64,000 nucleotides of DNA from an uncultured bacterium (GCA_902760645.1 CACWHC010000015.1:26243-90242); one strand, 5' to 3'; counted from the stretch's first letter, positions 9,242 through 19,250 are shown. The notes: generated by a model from the sequence alone, not told the origin. Numbers and translations: made by a program.

Positions 9242-10735
9242 TTAAAATTTTACGGATGTATCAAACAGAGTATTTTTATAATATTCTTTATCATTAGTCG
9301 GAAGGATATATGATTTTTTCTTATTTTCTGTTTTAACAAATATAATAAAATTTTCCGTTTCGTACACATTCGTCCATTCAGGCAATTTATTTAACATTAC
9401 ATAAACAGGATAGAATTTTTCAATTATCAAAATATCGGGCGGATATTTTTTCAACACTTCATCCCAATCAGGTTTCAGTAAATAAAATTTCTTCAAAAGA
9501 GGTACCATCTCATCGTAATAAACTTCTTCGTAACGCCCGTCCATAAATATTAAATTATGCGGATACAATTTATATGACACAAAACTTCCGTAACCGAAAT
9601 TTACAAGTATATTCCCTTTTATATCGTTTAATTTGATAAATTCCACTTCTCTGTGCGGATAAACATCTGCACCCAAAGGAATATCGAACTTCTTTACAGC
9701 CGAAATTAATACACAAAATGCAATAACTATAATCAACGTAACCTGCTGAACATATTTGGGTATTTTCTCCTCGACAATATTTCTAAAATCTTCATAACAA
9801 AATATTGATGCTGATATAACAAAAAACGGCAGCAATTTCACATGCTGTATTGCAAGAAACATTGTAACAATTAATACAATCCATTTAGTTTTATCAACAA
9901 TAACATCTTTTTTTGAATGAGCCTTTTTTAAATTAAACAGTTCAAGAACAACAATAAGCAGCATAAAAATTTTAAACGGCAGCTGTCTTAACACCTGATG
10001 AATTGAAAATAATCCCCACCACTCGGCAACATCACCTCTGTGCATCGAATTTGCCATCAACAAAAATTTTATATATTCATATCCCCAAGGATTTATAATT
10101 AAGAAAGCGAAAGATAATCCTGCCGAAATTATGTAATGTTTATAAGCTTTCTTATCTAAAAATGCACCAAATCCGTACAGAATTATTAAACCTATGCCGG
10201 ATACGACTCCGCCATGCAAATTATTCCATAAAACTGCAAGTACAGGCAGTAAATATACATATTTAAAATTCTTCTTCCTGCTTAATTCCAAAATATATAT
10301 GAACAGAGTAAATAAAAAGAAACTAAATACATGACATCTTATCGGAGAAGCCAAATTCTCACATAAAGCTATTATCGGGAATATCCAAAATAAAAAATTA
10401 TAAGGACAATCAATACCCCTGAGTTTTATTGTCTTATTTCCAATCCAAAATATGAAAAACAATAAAACGGACTGGAATATTATTAACCCATAACCGCCAA
10501 AATATTTTAAAATCAAATAAAATACCACCCCTGAACCGTATTCATGGTCATACCAAACATGAGTCGGGGTATATGATAAAAAATCAGCCTTTAAAACCTG
10601 ATGACCATCAACAACACCCATTCCGGCAATAAGTCTTGCCCAAAGATCAAAATCAAAATTGTTTGCATTTGCACTTATTATAAAAACTAAAAATGCAACC
10701 GCAACAAAAAACATGACTATCCAAAATTTCTTCAT
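9242..10735 (-). CDS. Polytopic membrane protein, GT-C glycosyltransferase-like
   Basis: The 497-residue protein has a cytoplasmic-to-membrane start (MKKFWIVMFFVAVAFLVFII) and about ten hydrophobic segments. A first periplasmic loop contains DFDLWARL with the acidic pair expected in GT-C type lipid-linked-sugar transferases, and a later loop has WYDHEYGSG. A soluble C-terminal part follows (about residues 390-497). The start at 10735 is preferred over an in-frame ATG at 10819: the extra 28 codons span a TATAAT box and lack a Shine-Dalgarno. The position divergent from rfbCBDA fits a role in glycan assembly, but substrate and activity are inference; it may be only a membrane protein of unknown function. 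Confidence 0.6.
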   Translation of the reverse strand: MKKFWIVMFFVAVAFLVFIISANANNFDFDLWARLIAGMGVVDGHQVLKADFLSYTPTHVWYDHEYGSGVVFYLILKYFGGYGLIIFQSVLLFFIFWIGNKTIKLRGIDCPYNFLFWIFPIIALCENLASPIRCHVFSFFLFTLFIYILELSRKKNFKYVYLLPVLAVLWNNLHGGVVSGIGLIILYGFGAFLDKKAYKHYIISAGLSFAFLIINPWGYEYIKFLLMANSMHRGDVAEWWGLFSIHQVLRQLPFKIFMLLIVVLELFNLKKAHSKKDVIVDKTKWIVLIVTMFLAIQHVKLLPFFVISASIFCYEDFRNIVEEKIPKYVQQVTLIIVIAFCVLISAVKKFDIPLGADVYPHREVEFIKLNDIKGNILVNFGYGSFVSYKLYPHNLIFMDGRYEEVYYDEMVPLLKKFYLLKPDWDEVLKKYPPDILIIEKFYPVYVMLNKLPEWTNVYETENFIIFVKTENKKKSYILPTNDKEYYKNTLFDTSVKF

Positions 10736-10741
10736 AATGAA

Positions 10742-10771
10742 ATTATACCAAATCATAAAACAATATGCTAA
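10742..10771 (-). promoter_or_regulatory. Promoter with -10 six nt before ATG
   Basis: TTAGCA (-35, four of six matches), an 18 nt spacer and TATAAT (-10, 10747-10742) are followed by TTCATT and the ATG at 10735, without a Shine-Dalgarno. This predicts a leaderless mRNA. Confidence 0.45.
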
Positions 10772-10852
10772 ATTAATATTAACAATAATACATAATATAT
10801 AGATAATACAAATTTTCATGATATGATACTTGTATTATGAAAGGATTCTATT

Positions 10853-11410
10853 ATGCCGTTTGAATTTGAAAGACAAAAGATTAAGGATGTTATATTAGTA
10901 AAACCAAAAGTTTTTGGAGATAACAGAGGATTTTTTCTTGAAAGTTACAAAAAAACGGATTTTGTAAAAAATGGGATTGATGTTGAATTTAATCAGGATA
11001 ATCATTCAAAATCAACAGCTCACGTTTTAAGAGGGTTACATTATCAGGCAAAACCGTACGGTCAAGCTAAACTTGTCAGATGTTCAAGAGGAAGAATTTA
11101 TGATGTTGCAGTTGATATCAGACCTGATTCACCTACCTTCGGACAATATGTAAAAGTGGAATTATCAGAAGAAAACAAACATATGTTATTTATTCCGGAA
11201 GGTTTTGCTCACGGGTTTGTAGTTCTGTCCGATGAAGCGGAATTACTCTATAAAGCAAGCGGAGAATACGCTCCCCAGGCAGACAGAGGTGTCCTCTGGA
11301 ATGATAAAGATATTAATATTGATTGGCAAATTAATTTTGAACCTTTGCTTTCGGAAAAAGACAAAGTTCAGCCGACACTAAAAGAAATAAATAAAAAGGA
11401 GTTAATATAA
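10853..11410 (+). CDS. rfbC: dTDP-4-dehydrorhamnose 3,5-epimerase
   Basis: The 185-residue protein is the standard RmlC length. It epimerises dTDP-4-keto-6-deoxyglucose at C3 and C5, the third step of dTDP-L-rhamnose synthesis. The cupin core shows the conserved His in VLRGLHYQ, KLVRCSRGRIYDVAVDIR and IPEGFAHGF. AAAGGA lies 7 nt before the ATG. It is the first gene of an rfbCBDA operon; its stop overlaps the next start by one base (TAATG). Confidence 0.97.
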   Translation: MPFEFERQKIKDVILVKPKVFGDNRGFFLESYKKTDFVKNGIDVEFNQDNHSKSTAHVLRGLHYQAKPYGQAKLVRCSRGRIYDVAVDIRPDSPTFGQYVKVELSEENKHMLFIPEGFAHGFVVLSDEAELLYKASGEYAPQADRGVLWNDKDINIDWQINFEPLLSEKDKVQPTLKEINKKELI

Positions 11411-12393
11411 TGACAACATTATTGGTTACAGGTGGTGCCGGATTTATTGGCAGTTGTTTTGTAAGACACGAATTAAAAAAACACCCTGATTATAAAATAA
11501 TAAATCTTGATGCTTTAACATATTGCGGAAATATTGAAAACTTAAAGGATGTTGAAAATAATCCTAACTATACTTTTGTTCACGGAAATATCTGTGACAG
11601 AAAGCTTGTAAGAGAATTAGTAAGTCAAAGTGATTGTATAGTGAACTTTGCAGCTGAATCTCACGTTGATAATTCCATCAAACATCCTGAAATTTTTATA
11701 GAAACCAATGTTCAGGGTACGCTTAATTTACTGCAAGCATCTAAAGAACTCGGTGTTGAAAGATATTTACAGGTATCAACAGACGAAGTTTACGGTACAT
11801 TAGGGAAGACAGGTTATTTCTACGAGACCACCCCGTTGGCTCCGAACAGCCCATATTCCGCATCAAAAGCAAGTGCAGATATGCTGGTGAGGGCATACAG
11901 AGAAACTTATGGTTTACCAACATTAAATACAAGATGTTCCAATAATTACGGACCATATCAATATCCTGAAAAACTTATTCCGTTCTTTATTTCACAATTA
12001 TTAAAGGGCGAAAAAGTTCCTGTATATGGGGATGGACTGAATGTCAGAGATTGGTTATATGTTTATGACCATTGTGAAGCTATTGATATTGTCCTTCATA
12101 AAGGTAAAATCGGCGAAGTTTACAATATAGGCGGACACAACGAAAAGACTAACATGGAAATCACACACCTTATTCTTGATGCAATGGGTAAAGATGAATC
12201 TTCAATAAAATATGTTGAAGACAGACTTGGCCATGACAGACGTTATGCAATCTCAAATGACAAAATAACCTCTGAATTGGGCTGGGCACCTTCAATTACT
12301 TTTGAAGAAGGTATTAAAATTACCATTGACTGGTACCTGAAAAATCAGGATTGGATTAAAAATATTGAAAATAAGAAAGCGAGTTTGGTTTAA
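11410..12393 (+). CDS. rfbB: dTDP-glucose 4,6-dehydratase
   Basis: This 327-residue protein is an extended-SDR enzyme that converts dTDP-glucose to dTDP-4-keto-6-deoxyglucose. It has the NAD-binding TGGAGFIGS, the STDEVYG active-site segment, the Y-x-x-x-K pair in YSASKAS and the family motif NNYGPYQYPEKLIP. It is the second step of the dTDP-rhamnose pathway. It is joined to rfbC and rfbD by single-base stop/start overlaps, which suggests translational coupling. Confidence 0.97.
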   Translation: MTTLLVTGGAGFIGSCFVRHELKKHPDYKIINLDALTYCGNIENLKDVENNPNYTFVHGNICDRKLVRELVSQSDCIVNFAAESHVDNSIKHPEIFIETNVQGTLNLLQASKELGVERYLQVSTDEVYGTLGKTGYFYETTPLAPNSPYSASKASADMLVRAYRETYGLPTLNTRCSNNYGPYQYPEKLIPFFISQLLKGEKVPVYGDGLNVRDWLYVYDHCEAIDIVLHKGKIGEVYNIGGHNEKTNMEITHLILDAMGKDESSIKYVEDRLGHDRRYAISNDKITSELGWAPSITFEEGIKITIDWYLKNQDWIKNIENKKASLV

Positions 12394-13229
12394 TGAAAAA
12401 AGTCCTTGTTACAGGTGCTAAAGGTATGTTAGGACAGGATTTATGTCCTATACTTGAAGATAACGGATATGAAGTTGTTGAAACCGATGTTGATAATTTA
12501 GACATAACAAATGAAAAAATGGTATCGGAAGTTCTTAAGACTGAAAAACCTGATATTGTAGTTCATTGTGCCGCCTACACCAATGTAGATAAAGCGGAAG
12601 AAGATATAAAAACAGCAGAATTAATCAACAAAACCGGAACTGAAAATATTGCAAAAATCTGTTCAGAAATTGATGCCACATTGGTTTATATTTCAACAGA
12701 TTATGTATTTGCAGGAAACGGCACCGAACCATACAAAGCCGATGATAAAACATCACCGTTAAATAATTACGGTTTAACTAAATGGCAAGGCGAAGAAGCT
12801 GTAAGGAAATACTGTAAAAAATATTTTATTACAAGAACAAGCTGGTTATATGGTATTCACGGCAAAAATTTTGTTGAAACAATGTTATCCTTGGCAGACA
12901 AACCTGAATTAAAGGTAGTTGACGATCAGGTTGGTTGCCCTACCTGGACTGTTGAACTGTCAAACGGAATAGTTAAGCTGCTGGATACGGAACAATATGG
13001 AACACACCACGTTTGCGGCAGTAATTATACAAGTTGGTACGGTTTTGCAAAGGAAATTTTTAATTTAGCGGGATTAAAGGTAAATTTAAAACCATGCACA
13101 ACGGAGGAATTTCCAAGACCGGCAAAAAGACCTGCATATAGTGTAATGGATAATAACAATATTTGCAGAGATTGGAAATTAGCATTAAAAGATTATATCA
13201 GATTAAGACCTGAAAAAGGAGATATATAA
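12393..13229 (+). CDS. rfbD: dTDP-4-dehydrorhamnose reductase
   Basis: This 278-residue SDR enzyme carries out the last, NADPH-dependent step to dTDP-L-rhamnose. The nucleotide-binding [18 protein letters not shown] and the catalytic Y-x-x-x-K in YGLTKWQGE are present, together with ITRTSWLYG. The start overlaps the rfbB stop by one base and the stop overlaps the rfbA start by one base. Confidence 0.97.
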   Translation: MKKVLVTGAKGMLGQDLCPILEDNGYEVVETDVDNLDITNEKMVSEVLKTEKPDIVVHCAAYTNVDKAEEDIKTAELINKTGTENIAKICSEIDATLVYISTDYVFAGNGTEPYKADDKTSPLNNYGLTKWQGEEAVRKYCKKYFITRTSWLYGIHGKNFVETMLSLADKPELKVVDDQVGCPTWTVELSNGIVKLLDTEQYGTHHVCGSNYTSWYGFAKEIFNLAGLKVNLKPCTTEEFPRPAKRPAYSVMDNNNICRDWKLALKDYIRLRPEKGDI

Positions 13230-14098
13230 TGAAAGGAATTGTATTAGCCGGCGGCAGCGGTACAAGATTATACCCAAGTACAATAGGGATATCAAAACAA
13301 CTGTTACCTATTTATGATAAACCTATGATATACTACCCTATTTCAGTACTTATGCTTGCCGGAATAAAAGAAATCCTCATTATTTCAACACCGCAGGACT
13401 TACCGAACTTTGAAAAACTTCTTGGAAGCGGAGAACAGTTTGGGGTAAAATTTTCGTACAAAGAACAACCCAGTCCGGATGGCTTGGCTCAGGCATTTAT
13501 TTTAGGGGAAGAATTTATAGGTAAAGATTCTGTAGCACTTGTTCTTGGAGATAATATTTTCTATGGTCCCGGTTTTAGCGGAATGCTAAAAAATGCGGTT
13601 AAATCAGCTGAAATGGACTCTAATGCTACAGTATTCGGTTATCAGGTAAAAGATCCCGAAAGATTTGGCGTTGTAGAATTTGATAAAAATATGAAGGCTA
13701 TTTCAATTGAAGAAAAACCAAAAGCACCTAAATCAAATTACGCAGTCACCGGATTGTATTTATACGACAACAAAGTAGTTGAATACGCAAAGAACCTGAA
13801 ACCTTCAGCAAGAGGCGAATTGGAAATTACCGATTTAAACAGAATTTATCTTGAAAAAGGGAAACTGAATGTTGAATTGTTCGGCAGAGGATTTGCTTGG
13901 TTGGATACCGGTACGCACAAATCTTTATTACAGGCAAGCCAATACGTTCAGACTATAGAAGAAAATCAAGGTATAAAAATAGCCTGCTTGGAAGAAATTG
14001 CTATAAGATTAGGATTTAAAACAAAATCTGAAATTGAAGATGCCATTTCCTCTTATAAGAATAATGAATATTATAATTATGTAAGAAATTTAATATAG
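13229..14098 (+). CDS. rfbA: Glucose-1-phosphate thymidylyltransferase
   Basis: The 289-residue protein makes dTDP-glucose from glucose-1-phosphate and dTTP, the first step of the rhamnose pathway. It has the nucleotidyltransferase signature GGSGTRLYP and [16 protein letters not shown], followed by VLGDNIFYG and [17 protein letters not shown]. It is the last gene of the operon and no terminator was found before the next gene 53 nt downstream. The C-B-D-A order differs from the common B-D-A-C. Confidence 0.97.
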   Translation: MKGIVLAGGSGTRLYPSTIGISKQLLPIYDKPMIYYPISVLMLAGIKEILIISTPQDLPNFEKLLGSGEQFGVKFSYKEQPSPDGLAQAFILGEEFIGKDSVALVLGDNIFYGPGFSGMLKNAVKSAEMDSNATVFGYQVKDPERFGVVEFDKNMKAISIEEKPKAPKSNYAVTGLYLYDNKVVEYAKNLKPSARGELEITDLNRIYLEKGKLNVELFGRGFAWLDTGTHKSLLQASQYVQTIEENQGIKIACLEEIAIRLGFKTKSEIEDAISSYKNNEYYNYVRNLI

Positions 14099-14151
14099 TT
14101 ATGACAGATATAAACTTGGGATTTATATTTGAAAGTTAAGAAAGTAAGTTA

Positions 14152-14997
14152 ATGAGAGTTTTTATTAAAAAATTACTGATAATTTTAATAGTATTTGGAA
14201 TATCAATATCAACAGCAAATGCCGCTAATGATATTAAATTTGTTGCAAAAATCAATCAAGATTTCAGTACTCAAAGTTTACCCGAAGAAGTTAATTTTAA
14301 GACAATAAAAAAAATGACTATACTTGATAAGATAGAGATACCTCAAAGATCTATTATCACGGCACAAACCATACAAGCTCAAAAAGAACGCCGCTGGCAT
14401 AAAAGCGGATATATTTTGTGCAAACTAAAAAGTTATACCACAGAAACCGATAACAAGCCGATAGATATATCCGATAATGAAATTTACATGATTGTCAGAA
14501 AATATGAGCCTGTTAATAAAAAAGAAGTTGCCATTGTGGGAACAGAAATTCTTTTGGCCCAAGCCGCATCATTCTTTGCACCCGGCGTTGATATTCTTTA
14601 TTTCTTCACTAAAGGTGCAATTCAGAGAAAAAAGAATCCTCATTGGTTTAAGGCCGGTGTATCTAATGCCTATGATAATTCTATATGTTGGTTTTGGTTA
14701 AAAGGAAAACCTATAGAAATAGAAGAAGGTCAACTTATATCAATAAAAGATATAAAAGAAAAAAAAGTATATAAGTTAAAAGAACAAATAGAAAAGAGAA
14801 ACGAAAAAATTGCAATCAGAAACAAAAAGAAAGAATTAAGGGCAGAAAAAAGAGCTGCCAAAAAAGCCCTAAAAGCATTGAATGCTAAGGACAAAGAATA
14901 CATCCCATATACTATTTTGACTGATGAGATTATAGACCAAACAATATCAACAGAATTATTCTTCCCGGAAAATCCAAACATTCAATATGACATATAA
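14152..14997 (+). CDS. Secreted protein of unknown function
   Basis: This 281-residue protein has a clear signal peptide (MRVFIKKLLIILIVFGISISTANA|ANDIK). A beta-rich part at about 30-120 contains IPQRSIITAQTIQAQ. A hydrophobic segment at about 127-150 (VAIVGTEILLAQAASFF) is followed by a basic, very helical C-terminus rich in Lys/Glu/Arg. The layout (barrel-like start, hydrophobic middle, then a charged loop) loosely echoes the C-terminal half of the SLH protein at 44011-45291, but relatedness is unproven. It follows rfbA by 53 nt and may be on the same transcript; a strong terminator lies just after it. Confidence 0.6.
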   Translation: MRVFIKKLLIILIVFGISISTANAANDIKFVAKINQDFSTQSLPEEVNFKTIKKMTILDKIEIPQRSIITAQTIQAQKERRWHKSGYILCKLKSYTTETDNKPIDISDNEIYMIVRKYEPVNKKEVAIVGTEILLAQAASFFAPGVDILYFFTKGAIQRKKNPHWFKAGVSNAYDNSICWFWLKGKPIEIEEGQLISIKDIKEKKVYKLKEQIEKRNEKIAIRNKKKELRAEKRAAKKALKALNAKDKEYIPYTILTDEIIDQTISTELFFPENPNIQYDI

Positions 14998-15000
14998 TAA

Positions 15001-15034
15001 AAAAAGAGGGATGCTGTAAATCATCCCTCTTTTT
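15001..15034. terminator. Bidirectional rho-independent terminator
   Basis: An 8 bp perfect stem, GAGGGATG (15006-15013) with CATCCCTC (15022-15029), is flanked by an A-run on the left and a T-run on the right. It can end both the 14152 gene and the convergent lemA. Confidence 0.85.
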
Positions 15035-15051
15035 AAATTAAGAAACACTTA

Positions 15052-15654
15052 TTACTTTGTAAAATATTGATTCGCATCAATTCTTTCACGTTCCTGCTCA
15101 TTAGCTTCAATGAACGGAGCAGCTTTAATGTTACACAAAACTGCCACAAAAGAGCTTGGGAAAATTTCTACAGCATTGTTTAAATCTTTTACTGCAGAGT
15201 TATAGAATCTTCTTGCAGCAGCAATCATAGATTCCATCTCATTATATGATTGCATAGCCTGAATCATTGTCTGATCAGATTTTAATTGAGGGTAATTTTC
15301 AACAGAAACCATCAATTTACCCATCATACCTGAAATTTTTTGGTCTAAATCGAATTTTTGCTGGGCATTATCAAAATCAGAAGATAACTTTGTTGCCTGA
15401 GCTCTCAATTCAGTAATATTTGTTAATAATTCTCTTTCATGTTCCATGAATTTATTAGCAATTGTTAATATGTTAGGAATTAAATCATAACGTTGTTTTA
15501 AGTGGGTATCAATAGATGCAAATGCTTCTTTTACATTGTTTTTCTTTTTTACAAGGCTAACATACATCAGATAAAATACAAATAAAATTGCAAGTAAAAT
15601 AATCAACGGAACGAGCCATTGTTGCGGAATAATAGTGATAATTTGTTTTTCCAT
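15052..15654 (-). CDS. lemA: LemA family protein
   Basis: The 200-residue protein has a single N-terminal membrane helix (WLVPLIILLAILFVFYLMYVS). The family's coiled-coil domain follows: KEAFASIDTHLKQRYDLIPN, then a long helix and the conserved AARRFYNSAVKDLNNAVEIFPS. LemA proteins are membrane-anchored with a helical bundle on one side of the inner membrane; the function is not settled. AGAGGA precedes the ATG. It is convergent with the secreted protein upstream and divergent from 15795. Confidence 0.93.
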   Translation of the reverse strand: MEKQIITIIPQQWLVPLIILLAILFVFYLMYVSLVKKKNNVKEAFASIDTHLKQRYDLIPNILTIANKFMEHERELLTNITELRAQATKLSSDFDNAQQKFDLDQKISGMMGKLMVSVENYPQLKSDQTMIQAMQSYNEMESMIAAARRFYNSAVKDLNNAVEIFPSSFVAVLCNIKAAPFIEANEQERERIDANQYFTK

Positions 15655-15744
15655 CAGAATCCTCTTTTCTTTTTAGTAGTTACAGCTTTGAGTCTATATC
15701 ATAACAAATTTTATTAAAACATACAATCGTATGATAAAAAACTT

Positions 15745-15773
15745 TTGACAGTAAAATCAAACCATGATAATAT
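15745..15773 (+). promoter_or_regulatory. Sigma-70 type promoter
   Basis: TTGACA (15745-15750), a 17 nt spacer and TAATAT (15768-15773) with an upstream TG make an extended -10 promoter for the gene at 15795. Confidence 0.7.
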
Positions 15774-15794
15774 CCGAATAAAGGGGTATTATAT

Positions 15795-16211
15795 ATGAAA
15801 AAATTTGTAATTTTATCAGTAATAACAATTGTCGCTTCAATGGGATGTTTTTTGCCTGCAAAAGCTGATGAAGCTCCCGTAACAACAGAAGTAACGGTTC
15901 CAGCAACAGAATCCGTTAAATACTTTGCACGACCTGTTGATTCAAGATTTCAATACAGCCTGCCCGAAAGGAAACACTTTAAATCATCATTTAAAAAATC
16001 TTCGAAAGAAACAGACACTGATGAAATAACAATTGATACCTCATACAAACCTACCAAAAAAGTTATAAAAGTTATGAGTTCTGAACAAACCGAACCCATT
16101 CCAAGTGTTGATAGGTCAGATTTACCTATGAATTATGATTCATTCCCGAAATTTTATGATGCAAATGATATGTCAACACAACAATTTATGCCGATGATAC
16201 CATTCCAATAA
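15795..16211 (+). CDS. Small secreted protein of unknown function
   Basis: The 138-residue protein has a signal peptide (MKKFVILSVITIVASMGCFLPAKA|DE). The low-complexity, basic and Thr/Ser/Pro-rich mature part contains K-H-F-K-S-S-F-K-K-S-S. A Cys near the end of the signal is not in a convincing lipobox. AAAGGGG lies before the ATG and a good promoter is at 15745-15773. No family is recognised. Confidence 0.6.
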   Translation: MKKFVILSVITIVASMGCFLPAKADEAPVTTEVTVPATESVKYFARPVDSRFQYSLPERKHFKSSFKKSSKETDTDEITIDTSYKPTKKVIKVMSSEQTEPIPSVDRSDLPMNYDSFPKFYDANDMSTQQFMPMIPFQ

Positions 16212-16324
16212 TTTTAAGTTTTGTAAAATATTTTTACAACATTAATTTACATGTAGCAATAATTCATATTGCCCATTTTTTACATAAGTATAATCGTGTG
16301 TAATAAAGAAAGGTTAGAATTATC

Positions 16325-17320
16325 ATGACTTCAATTCCTGCATTCGGGAAAAGCTTATTAGACAATCCAAGCATAAATCCTGCAACAGCCCCTAAAGTAG
16401 AAGATATTTTACAGACGGCATCATCTGCACCACCTGCATATAATCAGCCGGCAGATTCTTTTGAACGAACTGATGCAATGCCAAGAAAGGGCGGTAACTC
16501 TTTGCTGCCGCTTATAACAACCGCAGTTGGTGCAACAGGATTATTCTTAGCGGGAAGAAAAGGATGGTTTGGCAAAACCATAAAAACTTGGTTTGGAGGT
16601 CGTCCGTCATTAAAGAAAGCTCACAATAAAATTGCGGAACAGATGAAAGAATATATGTCAAGATTTGGTGAAGTTGAAAAAACTTCCGTACTAAAAAATA
16701 ACGAAGGCAAACATGTCCTTGATGTAACTATGAAAGACGGTTCCGTAAAATCATATACTTTCAAAGATAATAACTCAACTATCCAATTAACAGGCAAAAA
16801 TCCTGACGGCTTAGAAGAAACTATTATATTTGGCAGAGAAGATGTTGCACCAAAAACGAGAACAATGTTTATAAAAGATGGCAGCGGTAAAACTAAAGCT
16901 TATTCAAGCTTTAAAGGCGGGGATATCTTGAACAGAGATTTTGACGAAGCAACAGGCATCTATAAAGAATCCGCAACATCAAATAAACGTCGTTTCTTCT
17001 TCGGTTTAATCGGACCTAAAAAGAATGTTGTAACAACTAAAACATATAATAATCCTGATACAGGTAAACCAAATACGGAAAAAGTTAAGAGTTACTTCTG
17101 GAAAGGCTCGAAATCAAAAGTTAAAGTAACAAATCAAGATGGTACTAAGATATTTAAATATGATGCGAACGGCAACGTTTCAAGAGTAAAAGTAAAACCT
17201 AAAAATGGCAAAGCATACTATGAACATTATGAATACTCATTTAATATTGACAACGGCAAATTTGAAGTTATTAACATAAAGAAAACTTCTGATAAAGCCG
17301 GGAAAAAGGTAATATCATAA
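16325..17320 (+). CDS. Orphan protein with N-terminal AFG motif
   Basis: The 331-residue protein has no classical signal peptide. Residues 1-55 are Pro/Ala/Ser-rich and disordered, beginning MTSIPAFGK. A hydrophobic stretch follows at about 58-75 (LLPLITTAVGATGLFLAG), then a basic segment, then a beta-rich domain with several G-x-x-x-x-Y-x-x turns resembling degenerate YD-type repeats (for example YDANGNVSRVKVKPKNGKA). GAAAGG precedes the ATG. It is monocistronic and ends at a strong terminator. Function unknown. Confidence 0.6.
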   Translation: MTSIPAFGKSLLDNPSINPATAPKVEDILQTASSAPPAYNQPADSFERTDAMPRKGGNSLLPLITTAVGATGLFLAGRKGWFGKTIKTWFGGRPSLKKAHNKIAEQMKEYMSRFGEVEKTSVLKNNEGKHVLDVTMKDGSVKSYTFKDNNSTIQLTGKNPDGLEETIIFGREDVAPKTRTMFIKDGSGKTKAYSSFKGGDILNRDFDEATGIYKESATSNKRRFFFGLIGPKKNVVTTKTYNNPDTGKPNTEKVKSYFWKGSKSKVKVTNQDGTKIFKYDANGNVSRVKVKPKNGKAYYEHYEYSFNIDNGKFEVINIKKTSDKAGKKVIS

Positions 17321-17340
17321 AATTTTCAATATAATTTAAA

Positions 17341-17367
17341 AGTTGGGTAAATACCCAACTTTTTTTA
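17341..17367 (+). terminator. Rho-independent terminator
   Basis: AGTTGGGT / ACCCAACT (17341-17348 with 17353-17360), an AAAT loop and a run of seven T follow the gene ending at 17320. Confidence 0.9.
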
Positions 17368-17464
17368 TGTTTACTTAATTTCATAAACATACAAAAAACT
17401 GTTTACTTTCATATGTTTTTGATACAATTAAAACAGACATTTAGGTATTATAAGGAAGAGAAAT

Positions 17465-19243
17465 ATGATAAGAACAAAAATGAAATCTCATAACTGCGGG
17501 GAACTTAACCTCAGCAATGTTGGAGAAGAAGTAACTCTGTCAGGTTGGGCATCAACAATCCGTGACCTTGGCGGAATTTTATTTGTAGAATTAAGGGACA
17601 GAAGCGGATTTTTCCAGATAGTTACAAATCCTCAGATTAATCCTGATGTTCATAAAATAATGGAAAAAGTTCGTTCGGAATACGTTATAACAGTAAAAGG
17701 TAAGGTTACAAGAAGACCTGAAGAAACATATAATGAAAAATATCCTACAGGTCAGGTTGAAATGTATCCGGAAAGTATTGAAATACTTTCAACATCTAAA
17801 GTTTTACCTTTTGTCCTTGATGATGAAAACGTATCTGAAGATGTCAGATTAAAATACAGATACTTAGACATTAGACGTGAAAGTATGCTAAAAAATTTAA
17901 AACTGCGTCATGAGATTTGTCAGGCAGCAAGAAGCTATCTGAACGGGGAAGAATTTATGGAGGTTGAAACACCTATACTTATCAAAACCACCCCGGAAGG
18001 TGCAAGAGATTATCTGGTACCATCTCGTGTACAGGAAGGTAAATTCTATGCTTTACCGCAATCTCCACAAATTTTCAAACAATTATTGATGGTAGGCGGT
18101 ATTGAAAGATATTATCAGATTGCAAAATGTTTCCGTGATGAAGATTTAAGAGCAGACAGGCAACCTGAATTTACTCAAATTGACCTTGAAATGTCGTTTG
18201 TAGAACAAGATGACGTAATTAAAACGGTTGAAGGTTTAATAAAGGCTACATTTAAAGCTGCAGGTGTTGAAGTTAACCCTCCGTTTACACGCATTACATG
18301 GCAGGAAGCTATGGACCGATTCGGTTCTGATAAACCTGATACAAGATTCGGATTAGAATTGTTCGACATCGGAGATATTATCCTTCAATCTAATTTTGAA
18401 ATCGTTAAGAAAACTCTTGAAAATGGCGGTATTGTTCGTGGTATCAGAATCCCGGGCGGTGCTAAATATTCAAGAAAAGATATTGATGATATAACAAAAC
18501 TTGCGGTATCATTCGGGGCAAAAGCTTTAGCTAATATTATTTATAATGAAGACGGTACTGCAAAATCACCGGTGTTAAAATTTGTAACCGAAGAACAGGC
18601 AAAAGCTATTCAGGAAAGAGCTCAGGCTGAAGCAGGCGATATAATTTTCTTCGTTGCCGACAAGCCAAAACTCGTATACGACATTATGGGCAGATTAAGA
18701 CTTCATTTCGGAAAGTCATTGAACTTAATTGATGAAAGCAAACATAATTTATTATGGGTTGTAGATTTTCCAATGTTTGAATGGAGTGATGAAGAAAACA
18801 GATTTATGGCAATGCACCATCCGTTCACATCACCGTGTATTGAGGATTTAGACAAACTTAAAGCTGGTGATTTGGGTAACGTTAAATCAATTGCGTATGA
18901 TATTGTTTATAACGGTACTGAATTAGGCGGCGGCTCTGTCAGAATCCATTCATCTGAAGTTCAGTCTGAAATTTTCAAGGCTCTTGGATTAACTCAGGAA
19001 GAAGCTGAAGAAAAATTCGGATTTATGGTTAATGCATTACAATACGGAACCCCTCCGCATGCCGGACTGGCAATAGGCTTAGACAGGTTGGTAGCCTTAT
19101 TATGCAGAACTGAATCCATCCGTGATGTTATTGCATTTCCAAAGAACTCAGGTGCAAAATGCTTAATGAGTGATGCGCCGGGAGAAGCTTCATTACAACA
19201 ATTAAGAGAACTTCACTTAAAGAGTACGGCTCATACAAAATAA
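17465..19243 (+). CDS. aspS: Aspartyl-tRNA synthetase
   Basis: This 592-residue bacterial-type AspRS attaches Asp to tRNA-Asp. It has the N-terminal OB-fold anticodon domain (SGWASTIRDLGGILFVELRD), the class II motif 2 (CFRDEDLRADRQPEFTQIDLEMSF), the bacterial insertion domain and motif 3 (GLAIGLDRLVALL). The anticodon domain has Leu where non-discriminating enzymes often carry His (RDLGG versus RDHGG), which favours a discriminating enzyme; this is inference. AAGGAAG precedes the ATG and a terminator follows the stop. Confidence 0.97.
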   Translation: MIRTKMKSHNCGELNLSNVGEEVTLSGWASTIRDLGGILFVELRDRSGFFQIVTNPQINPDVHKIMEKVRSEYVITVKGKVTRRPEETYNEKYPTGQVEMYPESIEILSTSKVLPFVLDDENVSEDVRLKYRYLDIRRESMLKNLKLRHEICQAARSYLNGEEFMEVETPILIKTTPEGARDYLVPSRVQEGKFYALPQSPQIFKQLLMVGGIERYYQIAKCFRDEDLRADRQPEFTQIDLEMSFVEQDDVIKTVEGLIKATFKAAGVEVNPPFTRITWQEAMDRFGSDKPDTRFGLELFDIGDIILQSNFEIVKKTLENGGIVRGIRIPGGAKYSRKDIDDITKLAVSFGAKALANIIYNEDGTAKSPVLKFVTEEQAKAIQERAQAEAGDIIFFVADKPKLVYDIMGRLRLHFGKSLNLIDESKHNLLWVVDFPMFEWSDEENRFMAMHHPFTSPCIEDLDKLKAGDLGNVKSIAYDIVYNGTELGGGSVRIHSSEVQSEIFKALGLTQEEAEEKFGFMVNALQYGTPPHAGLAIGLDRLVALLCRTESIRDVIAFPKNSGAKCLMSDAPGEASLQQLRELHLKSTAHTK

Positions 19244-19250
19244 ATCATTT

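Noticed and set aside
10736..10819. 28-codon N-terminal extension of the GT-C-like protein
   Set aside because: The extra segment spans a promoter-like TATAAT sequence and lacks a ribosome site; the same pattern is seen upstream of the PAP2 gene.
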